Shown here: positions 7,832 through 15,127 of the stretch, in pieces
How the letters are laid out: each line of letters begins with the position of its first letter
Numbering within the stretch: the first letter of the stretch is position 1
Source of the DNA: Actinomycetota bacterium
GTDB taxonomy: Bacteria; Actinomycetota; Acidimicrobiia; Acidimicrobiales; Microtrichaceae
Direction of reading: 5' to 3'
NCBI GenBank assembly: GCA_009701845.1
Contig: WLJI01000004.1
Location: forward strand, 1-49,736
Length of the DNA stretch: 49,736 nt
The notes under the pieces: model-generated
What the model was told of the DNA's origin: nothing
Seen by the model: only the letters and a program-made list of their open reading frames with translations
The model's database searches: none
Position numbers and translations under genes: made by a program

Positions 7832-8940
7832 CGCGACCCTCCTCTAACTCTGGCTCCACGTTCACCAATAACGCGGGCTAGAACGAACAAAATAAGAACG
7901 AGCAAAACCAGAACCAAGGCCCCTGACCAAGCTCGCGCGATTTGCGCAGGGTTGGGCTGACGAAGCAGTTGGTAGATATACAAAGGCAGATCGGCTTGGG
8001 GGCCATTGACGGGACTCCAGTTGATCGAAGAACTGCCAAATGCTGTGAGCAACACTGGGGCTGTCTCCCCCACGGCTCGGGCTATACCCAAAATGGAGGC
8101 AGTGATCAGGCCCGACCGAGCCGTCGGCAGAACAACCTGCATAACGCTGCGCCACTGCGGTGCGCCAAGCGCTAACGCTGATTCGCGCAAGCCGTCATCA
8201 ATGGTCTTGAGCATCTCTTCGGCAGTTCGCGTAACAGTGGGAATCATCAAAATCGCGAGCGCCAAACCCGCCGCCAAACCGGAAGGGCCTCGGCCCTGCA
8301 ACACCCACACCGTGTAGATGAACAAACCGGCAACAATTGAGGGCAGACCGCTCATTGCATCAATAACAAAACGCACGATCCCTGAGAGGCGGCCATGAAT
8401 CTCGTGCAAGTAGACCGCTGTGAGAATAGCAATCGGGATGCTCAAAACAGATGCGATCAACATCTGTTCCAAAGTCCCCACTAGGGCGTGAAAGACACCA
8501 CCACCCTCATCAAGTGGTCCTACCTTCGACAGATCCGAAGTCAGGTACTCGAAGTTCAGCCCAGCGATTCCTTTGACAACGACATAGCCGAGCATCCAAA
8601 GCAGAACCGAAACTGCGATACCCCCACTCGTCCAGACCAGAGTCGTGACAAGCCGGTCAGTCGCAACTATTGGGCTCTGGCTGTCACGGGCCAACAGGTA
8701 GGTCGAGCCCAGAAACAACAACAACGCCCAGATGGCAAAGGTGAGTGGATGGGTCCAGTCAAACAACAGACACATCACGGCGCTACCAGTCACACCGCTC
8801 GCCACAGCCAACATCAATTCGACCCGTTCGGAGCGAACTAGTGCACGTGGCCGGAACGGAACCTGCTCCTCGATGGGTTCTTGGTCCTGTGCGTCTGGCA
8901 CGGGAGTTTCGTCTAGAGGGCGTTCGTCAAGAAGGCTCAT
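7828..8940 (-). CDS. pstA: Phosphate ABC transporter permease PstA
   Basis: PstA is one of the two membrane channel subunits of the Pst importer. I place the start at the ATG at 8940 (MSLLDERPL), 13 bases after the pstC stop. An in-frame start at 8997 would overlap pstC by 44 bases and adds non-conserved sequence. A cytoplasmic acidic/proline-rich N-terminus of about 50 residues precedes the hydrophobic helices. Family segments include TAVYLHEIHGR, AMSGLPSIVAGLFIYTVW and the EAA-type cytoplasmic loop ESALALGAPQWRSVMQVVLP. It overlaps pstB by four bases. Confidence 0.95.
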   Translation of the reverse strand: MSLLDERPLDETPVPDAQDQEPIEEQVPFRPRALVRSERVELMLAVASGVTGSAVMCLLFDWTHPLTFAIWALLLFLGSTYLLARDSQSPIVATDRLVTTLVWTSGGIAVSVLLWMLGYVVVKGIAGLNFEYLTSDLSKVGPLDEGGGVFHALVGTLEQMLIASVLSIPIAILTAVYLHEIHGRLSGIVRFVIDAMSGLPSIVAGLFIYTVWVLQGRGPSGLAAGLALAILMIPTVTRTAEEMLKTIDDGLRESALALGAPQWRSVMQVVLPTARSGLITASILGIARAVGETAPVLLTAFGSSSINWSPVNGPQADLPLYIYQLLRQPNPAQIARAWSGALVLVLLVLILFVLARVIGERGARVRGGSR

Positions 8941-8953
8941 GTGAACATCAACC

Positions 8954-9934
8954 TCAGGCTGCAATCTGGGTTCGGCGAACAATCGCACGTGCACCAAGGT
9001 TGACGAACAAGGTCATGGAAAACAGCGCTAGGCCTGCAGCGATCAAAGCCGAAATCTCTAGGTCCTGGGCCTCGGGAAACTTAATTGCAATCAGCGAGGC
9101 AATGGAGCCGCCGCCTTGTTCAAGCACATAGGGGTTCGCTTGAACGGTGAACGCAATAATGAGTGCAACCGCAATGGTTTCTCCGAGTGCACGCCCAAAG
9201 CCAAGCAGGACGGCACCCGTGATTCCAGCTTTCCCAAAGGGAAGCAGCACTTCTTTGATCATTCCCCAGCGCGAGCCACCGAGTGCAAGGGCCGCTTCAC
9301 ACTGAGATCGAGGACATTGCGCCATGACGTCACGAGATACCGAGGTAATAATCGGCACAATCATGAGTGCCACGACGGTGCCCACGATAAAGCTTGACCT
9401 CAGCAGCGGAGCATCGGCTTCTGACAGGCGAAAGAATGGAATCGCGCTGAGATGCAAATTTAACCAAGCAGCCACGCCCACCAGCGGAGCTTGGAGGGCA
9501 AAGAATCCCCACATTCCAAAGATGATGCTGGGCATGGCAGCAAGCAGGTCAACCGAAGATGTCAGGATGCGGCGAATCCTCGCCGGGGAATACTCGTTAA
9601 TGAATAAGGCCAGCCCAATTGCCAAGGGAACCGCAACGATGAGCGAAACAGTCGCAATGATGATCGTTCCGATGAGCAGTCCCAATACTCCAAAGTCACC
9701 AACGGTTGGATTCCACACGCTGGTGGTAAAGAACGAGACCAAACCAGCTTTCTGCAACGCCGGAACGGCTTTGATAGCCAAGAACAGGGCAGTTCCGCCG
9801 ATGATGAACAGACTGACTGCCGCGGCGCTGGCGCAGAGCGTCCGAAAAATGCGGTCGCCGCGGGTCACGGTTCGCGCAATATCTCGAGGAACTTGTTCCT
9901 CGAGCGCCTGAAGGTCGGGGGTTGTCAGCGCCAC
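8954..9934 (-). CDS. pstC: Phosphate ABC transporter permease PstC
   Basis: PstC pairs with PstA to form the phosphate channel. The protein has 326 residues and about six transmembrane helices. Family marks include FINEYSPARIRR, LLAAMPSIIFGMWGFFAL and the EAA-type loop EAALALGGSRWGMIKEVLLP. The start is a GTG at 9934 with no convincing ribosome-binding site, so translation could be leader-dependent. It is the first gene of the operon pstC-pstA-pstB-pstS-large PstS-like-sortase-like. PHO-box-like repeats lie 46-84 bases upstream. Confidence 0.96.
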   Translation of the reverse strand: MALTTPDLQALEEQVPRDIARTVTRGDRIFRTLCASAAAVSLFIIGGTALFLAIKAVPALQKAGLVSFFTTSVWNPTVGDFGVLGLLIGTIIIATVSLIVAVPLAIGLALFINEYSPARIRRILTSSVDLLAAMPSIIFGMWGFFALQAPLVGVAAWLNLHLSAIPFFRLSEADAPLLRSSFIVGTVVALMIVPIITSVSRDVMAQCPRSQCEAALALGGSRWGMIKEVLLPFGKAGITGAVLLGFGRALGETIAVALIIAFTVQANPYVLEQGGGSIASLIAIKFPEAQDLEISALIAAGLALFSMTLFVNLGARAIVRRTQIAA

Positions 9935-9979
9935 GTGCTAGATGCTGGAACACGAAAGTGACGCGCGACCCTCCAAGGA

Positions 9980-10018
9980 GGCAAACGTTTGGTGAACCAA
10001 TCTGTACAGAAGGTGAAC
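9980..10018 (-). promoter_or_regulatory. PHO-box-like direct repeats upstream of pstC
   Basis: On the minus strand GTTCACC occurs at 10018-10012 and again at 9997-9991, followed by GTTTGCC at 9986-9980. The last two are spaced exactly 11 bases, the first two 21. GTTCACC in 11-base direct repeats is the known PHO box bound by actinobacterial PhoP (Streptomyces), so phosphate-starvation control is likely. A CCTCC-AA-GGAGG inverted repeat (9970-9981) overlaps its edge. Confidence 0.6.
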
Positions 10019-10048
10019 GAAGGCCACACAAAGGTTGGCAGCGCTGAA

Positions 10049-10873
10049 TTACGACCGCTCGCGGGTATCTCGCAATAACACCTCTTGAGCAATGGTCGCG
10101 AGATGCGCTCCATCTAGTGCAAACACATGCCCGATAGCTAGGCCGCGACCACCAACGAAGGTATGGCAGGTGAAATCGTGCAATTGCCACTGATCGGCCC
10201 GAAAAGGACGGTGAAACCAGATGGTGTGATCAAGTGAGGCAGTAAAAAGCACCTTGTGCAACACATCATCAGGCTCACGTCGCACAGGATGAGCGCGAAC
10301 GACCGCGTCCGTGGGCAGATCATCAGAAAGGTAGGCCAGCCCCCCTGCGTGAAGTGGTCCTGTTTCTGGTAGTTCCTGTGAGACTCTGAGCCATGCTGCT
10401 GCGCGACCCGAACCATCGCGACCGCCTGCAGTAATGGCATCTGCTGGGACAAAGGCACGCTCAAAAACAGGGCTCCAGGAGTCCTGATCAAGATCTGACG
10501 GAACTGGGATGTCTGGGGGTAACGAGACAGTCTCGATGTCATCAGAAACCTCTAGGCGTTGAAAGCTTGCCTCTAGGTTCAAGATGGCACCCACTGGCTG
10601 TCGAGCAACGACGCGCCGCGTGGCAAAGGAGCGGCCATTACGAATGCGATCAACCTCATAACGCACTGGCTCATTGTGATCACCTCGGCGAATGAAGTAG
10701 GCGCGCAGAGAGTGCACGTGCAGATCCTCGTCCTCAACCGTACGAGTTGCAGCGCTCAGAGCTTGGGCCACAATTTGGCCTCCGTAGAGTCCTCCCCACG
10801 GGTATTGCGGCCCGATGCCCACAAAGGTATCGGGGCCGTGATCAGACAGTTCAAGAATCGTTCGTAAGTCCAC
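10049..10873 (-). CDS. tesB: Acyl-CoA thioesterase II (TesB-like)
   Basis: TesB hydrolyses acyl-CoA to free fatty acid and CoA. The protein is a double hot-dog fold: LYGGQIVAQALSAA and LHVHSLRAYFIRRGD mark the first domain. DHTIWFHRPF, GRGLAIGHVFALDG and TIAQEVLLR mark the second. I prefer the GTG at 10873 (product 274 residues) because GGAG lies five bases upstream and the family normally begins just before the LRTILEL segment. An ATG at 10954 would add 27 non-conserved residues. It diverges from hisN across about 135 bases. Confidence 0.9.
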   Translation of the reverse strand: MDLRTILELSDHGPDTFVGIGPQYPWGGLYGGQIVAQALSAATRTVEDEDLHVHSLRAYFIRRGDHNEPVRYEVDRIRNGRSFATRRVVARQPVGAILNLEASFQRLEVSDDIETVSLPPDIPVPSDLDQDSWSPVFERAFVPADAITAGGRDGSGRAAAWLRVSQELPETGPLHAGGLAYLSDDLPTDAVVRAHPVRREPDDVLHKVLFTASLDHTIWFHRPFRADQWQLHDFTCHTFVGGRGLAIGHVFALDGAHLATIAQEVLLRDTRERS

Positions 10874-11008
10874 AGGTTCTCCGGGGGTGGGTAGCGCACG
10901 CCACTTCTTCGCTGCACTAGGTACTGCGCATTCTGACAGCCCCGGCGACCTCAAGTGACCGATACGGTATGTAAGTCCGAGACAAGCCTCAACGGAGAGA
11001 ACTCTGCT

Positions 11009-11803
11009 ATGACTGATATTGATATCGCACTACTCGAAACCGCCGTTGAGTGGACCCAGCAAGCAGGTGCCCTCACCTTGGAATGGTTCAATAATCCCGA
11101 CCTCGCCATTGATGCGAAGGGCGATGGAACCCCTGTGACGCAAGCCGATCGAGCTGCGGAACGGCTCCTTCGAGAGCTCATCTCTGATGCCTTTCCGCTC
11201 GATGGGATCCAAGGCGAAGAAGAAGCAGATCGCATTGGTAGTTCGGGCCGAGGCTGGGTCATTGACCCCATCGACGGCACCAAAGCATTCACCCATGGGG
11301 TTGGCACCTATTCGAACTTGTTGTACCTCGAGGACGAACACGGTCCAGCAATCGGCATTATCAATCTTCCCGCCCTTGGCGAAACGATCTATGCGGGACG
11401 CGGCCTTGGGTGTTTCTTGAACGGAACACCGTGTCGTGTCTCTGATCGCGAAGAACTCGACGGCAGCTACCTGTCTTGCACGGGATTCCATATGTGGACT
11501 CCCAACATGTTCAGCAAGGTCACTCAAGCGGGGCCGCGCCTTCGTACCTGGGGTGATGCCTACGGCTATGCGCTTGTTGCCTCTGGACGCATAGATGCAA
11601 TGGTGGACCCAGTTCTAGCTTGGTGGGACATTGCCCCAGTGACGGTCATTATCCCCGAAGCTGGCGGCGTACTGACAGCTCGGGACGGCTCCGCTGCGCT
11701 CAATATGGACGGCACCGATGACACAAGTACAACTGCTGTGTATTCGGCGATTGCTTCTAACGGGTTGCTCCATCAGCAGTTCGTTGACCTGCTGCAGCCG
11801 TGA
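11009..11803 (+). CDS. hisN: Inositol monophosphatase family protein, probably histidinol-phosphatase HisN
   Basis: This is a Mg-dependent phosphatase of the inositol-monophosphatase superfamily, 264 residues. Metal-binding motifs are GEEEADR, DPIDGTKAF and WWDIAPVTVIIPEAGG. In actinobacteria the closest members act as histidinol-phosphate phosphatase or inositol monophosphatase. The neighbours do not discriminate between these, so the HisN label is by family. The ATG at 11009 is preceded by GGAGAG; an earlier in-frame ATG at 10955 lacks a ribosome-binding site. It converges with the sigma-factor gene. Confidence 0.88.
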   Translation: MTDIDIALLETAVEWTQQAGALTLEWFNNPDLAIDAKGDGTPVTQADRAAERLLRELISDAFPLDGIQGEEEADRIGSSGRGWVIDPIDGTKAFTHGVGTYSNLLYLEDEHGPAIGIINLPALGETIYAGRGLGCFLNGTPCRVSDREELDGSYLSCTGFHMWTPNMFSKVTQAGPRLRTWGDAYGYALVASGRIDAMVDPVLAWWDIAPVTVIIPEAGGVLTARDGSAALNMDGTDDTSTTAVYSAIASNGLLHQQFVDLLQP

Positions 11804-11844
11804 CTCGGCGATATCTCTGCACCAACCTTGTCGGCAAGAGGTCG

Positions 11845-12699
11845 CTACGCAAGGATCAAGTCAACATCTTCGGCGACGAAAGCAATGCGATCTCCGCAGC
11901 CCGAGGCAGAGGAAATTGATGACGCATATTGGGCTTTGCGACGGGCAATAAGGCCAGTTGCTACGCTCTCATCATCTGAGTACTGAGCTTCGATGCCGTC
12001 TTTCAACATGGCGAGTGCTTCGCTACGCATCTGCGAAACGCGTGACTCGGTCACTCCCATAAAGGCGGCCAGTTCGGTTGAGGTTCGCTCTTCAATGAAA
12101 TACCCCACCACAACGATGCGGTGACGTTCGGGGAGCAAGTGCACTGCATCTCGAAGATACGCACGAAGTTCGCGAGCTTCGAGTTCCTCTGATGGCTCAA
12201 CAGACGACCTGTCTGTCAGAACGTCGACCAAAGTGAGTTCCTCGTCATCAGATGATCCGAGCAAGGAATCAAAGGCCAAAACCACCGAGCGAAACATCCG
12301 ATCTCGGAGCCGATCAAGCTCGGCGCGTGAAATTCCTAACTCGGTTGCAGTCTCGGCAACAGAAGGAGCCCGTCCAAGGCGATTCGCAAGATCGAGTTCT
12401 GCTTGATCCAGACTGCGAGCTAGGGCACGAACTGAACGTGGTGCCCAGTCGGCTGCACGAACTGCATCGATAATCGCTCCGCGAATTCGCTGCGCCGCGA
12501 ATCGGTTGAAGGGAACTCCTCGGGACTCATCGAATCGTTTAGCGGCTTCAACTAGACCAAGGGCGCCAGCGCGAGCGAGTTCCTCGCGCTCAACATGTCG
12601 CGGAAAGTTCACTGCTACTTGGAACACCACATGACTCACGAGTGGCAGGTGCTCCTCGATAAGTGCTGTGACTTGCTGCTGTGTCAATGTTTCGCCCAT
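11845..12699 (-). CDS. RNA polymerase sigma factor, FliA/WhiG (sigma-28) type
   Basis: This 284-residue alternative sigma factor contains regions 2, 3 and 4. Region 2 includes EELARAGALGLVEAAKRFD and FNRFAAQRIRGAIIDAVR, which is typical of the sigma-28 group. Region 3 reads LANRLGRAPSVAETATELG. Region 4 carries the helix-turn-helix STELAAFMGVTESRVSQM. The ATG at 12699 has GGAGGAG eight bases upstream, which fixes the start. No flagellar or chemotaxis genes are nearby, so a WhiG-like developmental or stress role is as likely as motility. About 185 bases upstream hold no gene, only an AAGAAAT/ATTTCTT inverted repeat near 12775-12797. Confidence 0.92.
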   Translation of the reverse strand: MGETLTQQQVTALIEEHLPLVSHVVFQVAVNFPRHVEREELARAGALGLVEAAKRFDESRGVPFNRFAAQRIRGAIIDAVRAADWAPRSVRALARSLDQAELDLANRLGRAPSVAETATELGISRAELDRLRDRMFRSVVLAFDSLLGSSDDEELTLVDVLTDRSSVEPSEELEARELRAYLRDAVHLLPERHRIVVVGYFIEERTSTELAAFMGVTESRVSQMRSEALAMLKDGIEAQYSDDESVATGLIARRKAQYASSISSASGCGDRIAFVAEDVDLILA

Positions 12700-12884
12700 G
12701 ACTGAATCTCCTCCGTGCCGAACGTCGGCACTCGGTGTATCGGCATGTAGGCGCGCAGAACTTGAGTGATTTTCCAAGAAATTCCCAACAAATTTCTTAC
12801 ACTGTCCGAAATAGACGGAAAGTGGGCTTTTTTATCACTCTTGGTGACATATATCGGCAGCGTCCACCCAAACCTGAGCGTCAA

Positions 12885-13934
12885 TTACTGATTTCTCTGC
12901 GCTTTTTGCCTCGAGGATCCCTCAGACCCTTCAAATACGGCGGCACGCACACCGCGAAGAGCCAACTCCCCCAGCAACTCGCTAGTTGCACCTAACCCCG
13001 CCAAACCAGTCGCACCAGGCGCTACGCCGCCGGCAGTCACCCACAAAGCGGTGACTGCCGCTGTTGCAGCGGCGGCTACTGCGGGGCGGTCCAAAACCCC
13101 ATAGACCACCCATTCGCGTTGACCGTCTCGAACTCCGCGAAGTTCAACTCGAACCGCACCAATGCCGCCTTCGGAGGGTGCAGGAAGCCAAATCGGGAAG
13201 GGCGCTAGCGCTCGATCCCTTCGATTTGCTGCGATCCGGGCCGTTACCCGAGTCACCTCTGAAAATGCAGGTACCAGCAAGAACGGATCCGCAAGAGCTG
13301 CACGGTAACAGTCACGAGCACCGATTGGATCAGGAAACCAGCACAGCTCCCGGCCAGAGAACCCTGGTCTCTTCAGCCACTCACCGTCGCGCCAGTCTGT
13401 GGCAGTACCGCGGAGGGCTCGCAAGCGCTGTGCGGCACAGGCAGGCCCCGCTGCACCGTGTCGAGCTACGTGGATTTCATCCACTCGGTCCAACAACGCC
13501 GAGGCATGACTCGCCAAAAGACACGACAACCCCGGAGCGAATGCAGCACCAACAACCAACGTGCAGCCTAAGGATGCAGCAAGTGGACCGAGCTCAAGGA
13601 GCTGTTGAACTTCTACTGGATCATCAGAGGTAGTGATCACATCACGACCAGCGCTGAGCTGTTCGCGTGCAACTGCAAACTGATCCCCAGCGGCACGAGC
13701 AACGATGACAGTGGCTACATCTGCATCAAGTTGGGCGCTGCCAGTGGCATCGCTCAACATCTGTACCTCATTCCCAAACGAGTTCCGCAGCACAGTCAAT
13801 CGATCAGCGCGACGACTCACTGTGGTGACTCCCACTGTCTGCTCGCGACCGAAGGCTCGTGGGCCTAAAAGCTCCCGGGTAATTCGGGCTCCAAGGATTC
13901 CTGCCCCGATCACCGCAATTCGCTGATCACTCAC
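12885..13934 (-). CDS. NAD(P)-binding dehydrogenase-like protein
   Basis: The 349-residue product begins with a Rossmann dinucleotide-binding motif, RIAVIGAGILGARITREL. Segments such as GRDVITTSDDPVEVQQLLEL and VVGAAFAPGLSCLLASHA resemble saccharopine-dehydrogenase-like and dihydrodipicolinate-reductase-like proteins. No specific substrate can be assigned. The start is the GTG at 13934, because its GTGA overlaps the stop of a small membrane-protein gene with a strong ribosome-binding site. A longer reading from 13964 is possible but would bury that coupling. It is probably transcribed with the small gene. Confidence 0.82.
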   Translation of the reverse strand: MSDQRIAVIGAGILGARITRELLGPRAFGREQTVGVTTVSRRADRLTVLRNSFGNEVQMLSDATGSAQLDADVATVIVARAAGDQFAVAREQLSAGRDVITTSDDPVEVQQLLELGPLAASLGCTLVVGAAFAPGLSCLLASHASALLDRVDEIHVARHGAAGPACAAQRLRALRGTATDWRDGEWLKRPGFSGRELCWFPDPIGARDCYRAALADPFLLVPAFSEVTRVTARIAANRRDRALAPFPIWLPAPSEGGIGAVRVELRGVRDGQREWVVYGVLDRPAVAAAATAAVTALWVTAGGVAPGATGLAGLGATSELLGELALRGVRAAVFEGSEGSSRQKAQRNQ

Positions 13935-14068
13935 CTGAGCTCTGAACCTTCGAGTTCGCGCCATCCACCAGTTGCAGGCGGTATGGGGTCACCACCGAGG
14001 AACCGAACTACCAGACTGACTAACAGTCCTAAGCCCAGTGCGAGCACTGCTCGTTGCAGACCACGCAT
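13931..14068 (-). CDS. 45-residue single-span membrane protein
   Basis: This is a short gene. ATG at 14068 is preceded by GAGGAGGAAAGA, one of the best ribosome-binding sites in the window. The stop overlaps the next GTG start as GTGA. The peptide begins MRGLQR, then has one hydrophobic helix (AVLALGLGLLVSLVVRFL), then a polar tail GGDPIPPATGGWRELEGSELR. The positive N-terminus before the helix suggests an anchored peptide with its tail outside, or an uncleaved signal. No family is recognised. It sits directly after tRNA-Ile and may regulate or anchor the downstream dehydrogenase. Confidence 0.7.
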   Translation of the reverse strand: MRGLQRAVLALGLGLLVSLVVRFLGGDPIPPATGGWRELEGSELR

Positions 14069-14102
14069 TCTTTCCTCCTCGGGAGCACTACTAAAAACTA
14101 CG

Positions 14103-14176
<74 letters not shown>

Positions 14177-14233
14177 TCTGTGTTGTCAGAACCGTTACGG
14201 CTCTCACAGAGAAGGGTCACACTAGCGGAGGTA

Positions 14234-14710
14234 CTACTGCTGATTCGATTCGCGAACCGGACGAGCTGTTTCCTCTTCGATGACCGAGATCCAAACTCCG
14301 CCGATGATGTCGCTAATCAGGTTGAAAACCAGCGTAGAAATCACCACTGCTGCTGCCAGACCAAGACACCACAACAAGCTGACTAGGCCAAACTGCCGAA
14401 AGATAAATTCTCCATCGAGTGACCAATCTTGCAGTGACAATGAGGAGTTCACGAAGTTCTCGATGCTCGAGATTGTCCCTGCGTTGCTCGCAACAGTCCA
14501 CAAGATCACTGCGGCGATCATGAGCATCAGCCACAAGCACAGAGCCAGCAGGAGAGACAGTTTGAGAATCGACCAAGGGTCTACGTGGCGGACAAGACGA
14601 CGAACTTTGCGGGCCTCAAATCGTTGACGACGATAACCAAGCCGTCGGTCTACTACCTCGGGCTCAGCTGCGGCGCTTTGTTCTCTTTGTGCCTGGGAAG
14701 TATCGCTCAC
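14234..14710 (-). CDS. DUF3566 transmembrane protein
   Basis: The 158-residue product has a charged cytoplasmic N-terminus (RKVRRLVRHVDPWSILKLS). Two transmembrane helices follow (LLLALCLWLMLMIAAVILW and the one around CLGLAAAVVISTLVF), joined by an external loop with FVNSSLSLQDW. This is the DUF3566 family found next to gyrA in actinobacteria (Rv0007 in Mycobacterium tuberculosis). Its function is undefined. The GTG start lies 10 bases after the TadE-like gene, so the gyrA transcript probably continues through it. Confidence 0.9.
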   Translation of the reverse strand: MSDTSQAQREQSAAAEPEVVDRRLGYRRQRFEARKVRRLVRHVDPWSILKLSLLLALCLWLMLMIAAVILWTVASNAGTISSIENFVNSSLSLQDWSLDGEFIFRQFGLVSLLWCLGLAAAVVISTLVFNLISDIIGGVWISVIEEETARPVRESNQQ

Positions 14711-14719
14711 TGTCTCATC

Positions 14720-15127
14720 CTACCGAGGCTTGAACTCGGACTCGGGATTACCCTTGCTGCCTCTCTCGGGGGGCAACTCATCTCCGAGAGCATCCGCGGC
14801 AGCCGAGGAGCGTGCACCGTTAAGCATCACACTCACCTGCACTGCTGTAGGCCCAACTCGGCGAAGGTTCAGAAGTTCGGCCCCTGCTGCTCGGCTGACC
14901 TTCTCGGCGCCATCATCGCCATGCCCTACTGCGGCTAGCGCTACAACATCAGCCACGGCGTCGGCCCTAGCACGTTGCACTGCGGCCTCGCCGATGTGAA
15001 CAAGTCCGACAACACACACAGCGCTCAAGCAACAGATCACGAGCATCGTGGGAACAACTGCTCCTCGTTCTAATGGCAGAAAATAGTTCTGATCCCTCGC
15101 TCGTTCAGCGGATACCTGGCGGCTCAC
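14720..15127 (-). CDS. TadE/TadG-like small pseudopilin-type membrane protein
   Basis: The 135-residue protein has a short polar N-terminus, then [19 protein letters not shown] as a membrane helix, followed by [19 protein letters not shown]. This helix plus alanine-rich segment is typical of TadE/G-like actinobacterial pilus-assembly proteins. The GTG start overlaps the gyrA stop as GTGA, so it is translationally coupled to gyrA. No other tad or flp pilus genes are in the window. A pilus role is therefore only family inference. Confidence 0.75.
   Translation of the reverse strand: MSRQVSAERARDQNYFLPLERGAVVPTMLVICCLSAVCVVGLVHIGEAAVQRARADAVADVVALAAVGHGDDGAEKVSRAAGAELLNLRRVGPTAVQVSVMLNGARSSAAADALGDELPPERGSKGNPESEFKPR

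Noticed and set aside
9970-9981. CCTCC-AA-GGAGG as the pstC ribosome-binding site
   Set aside because: It lies about 40 bases before the GTG start, too far for initiation.
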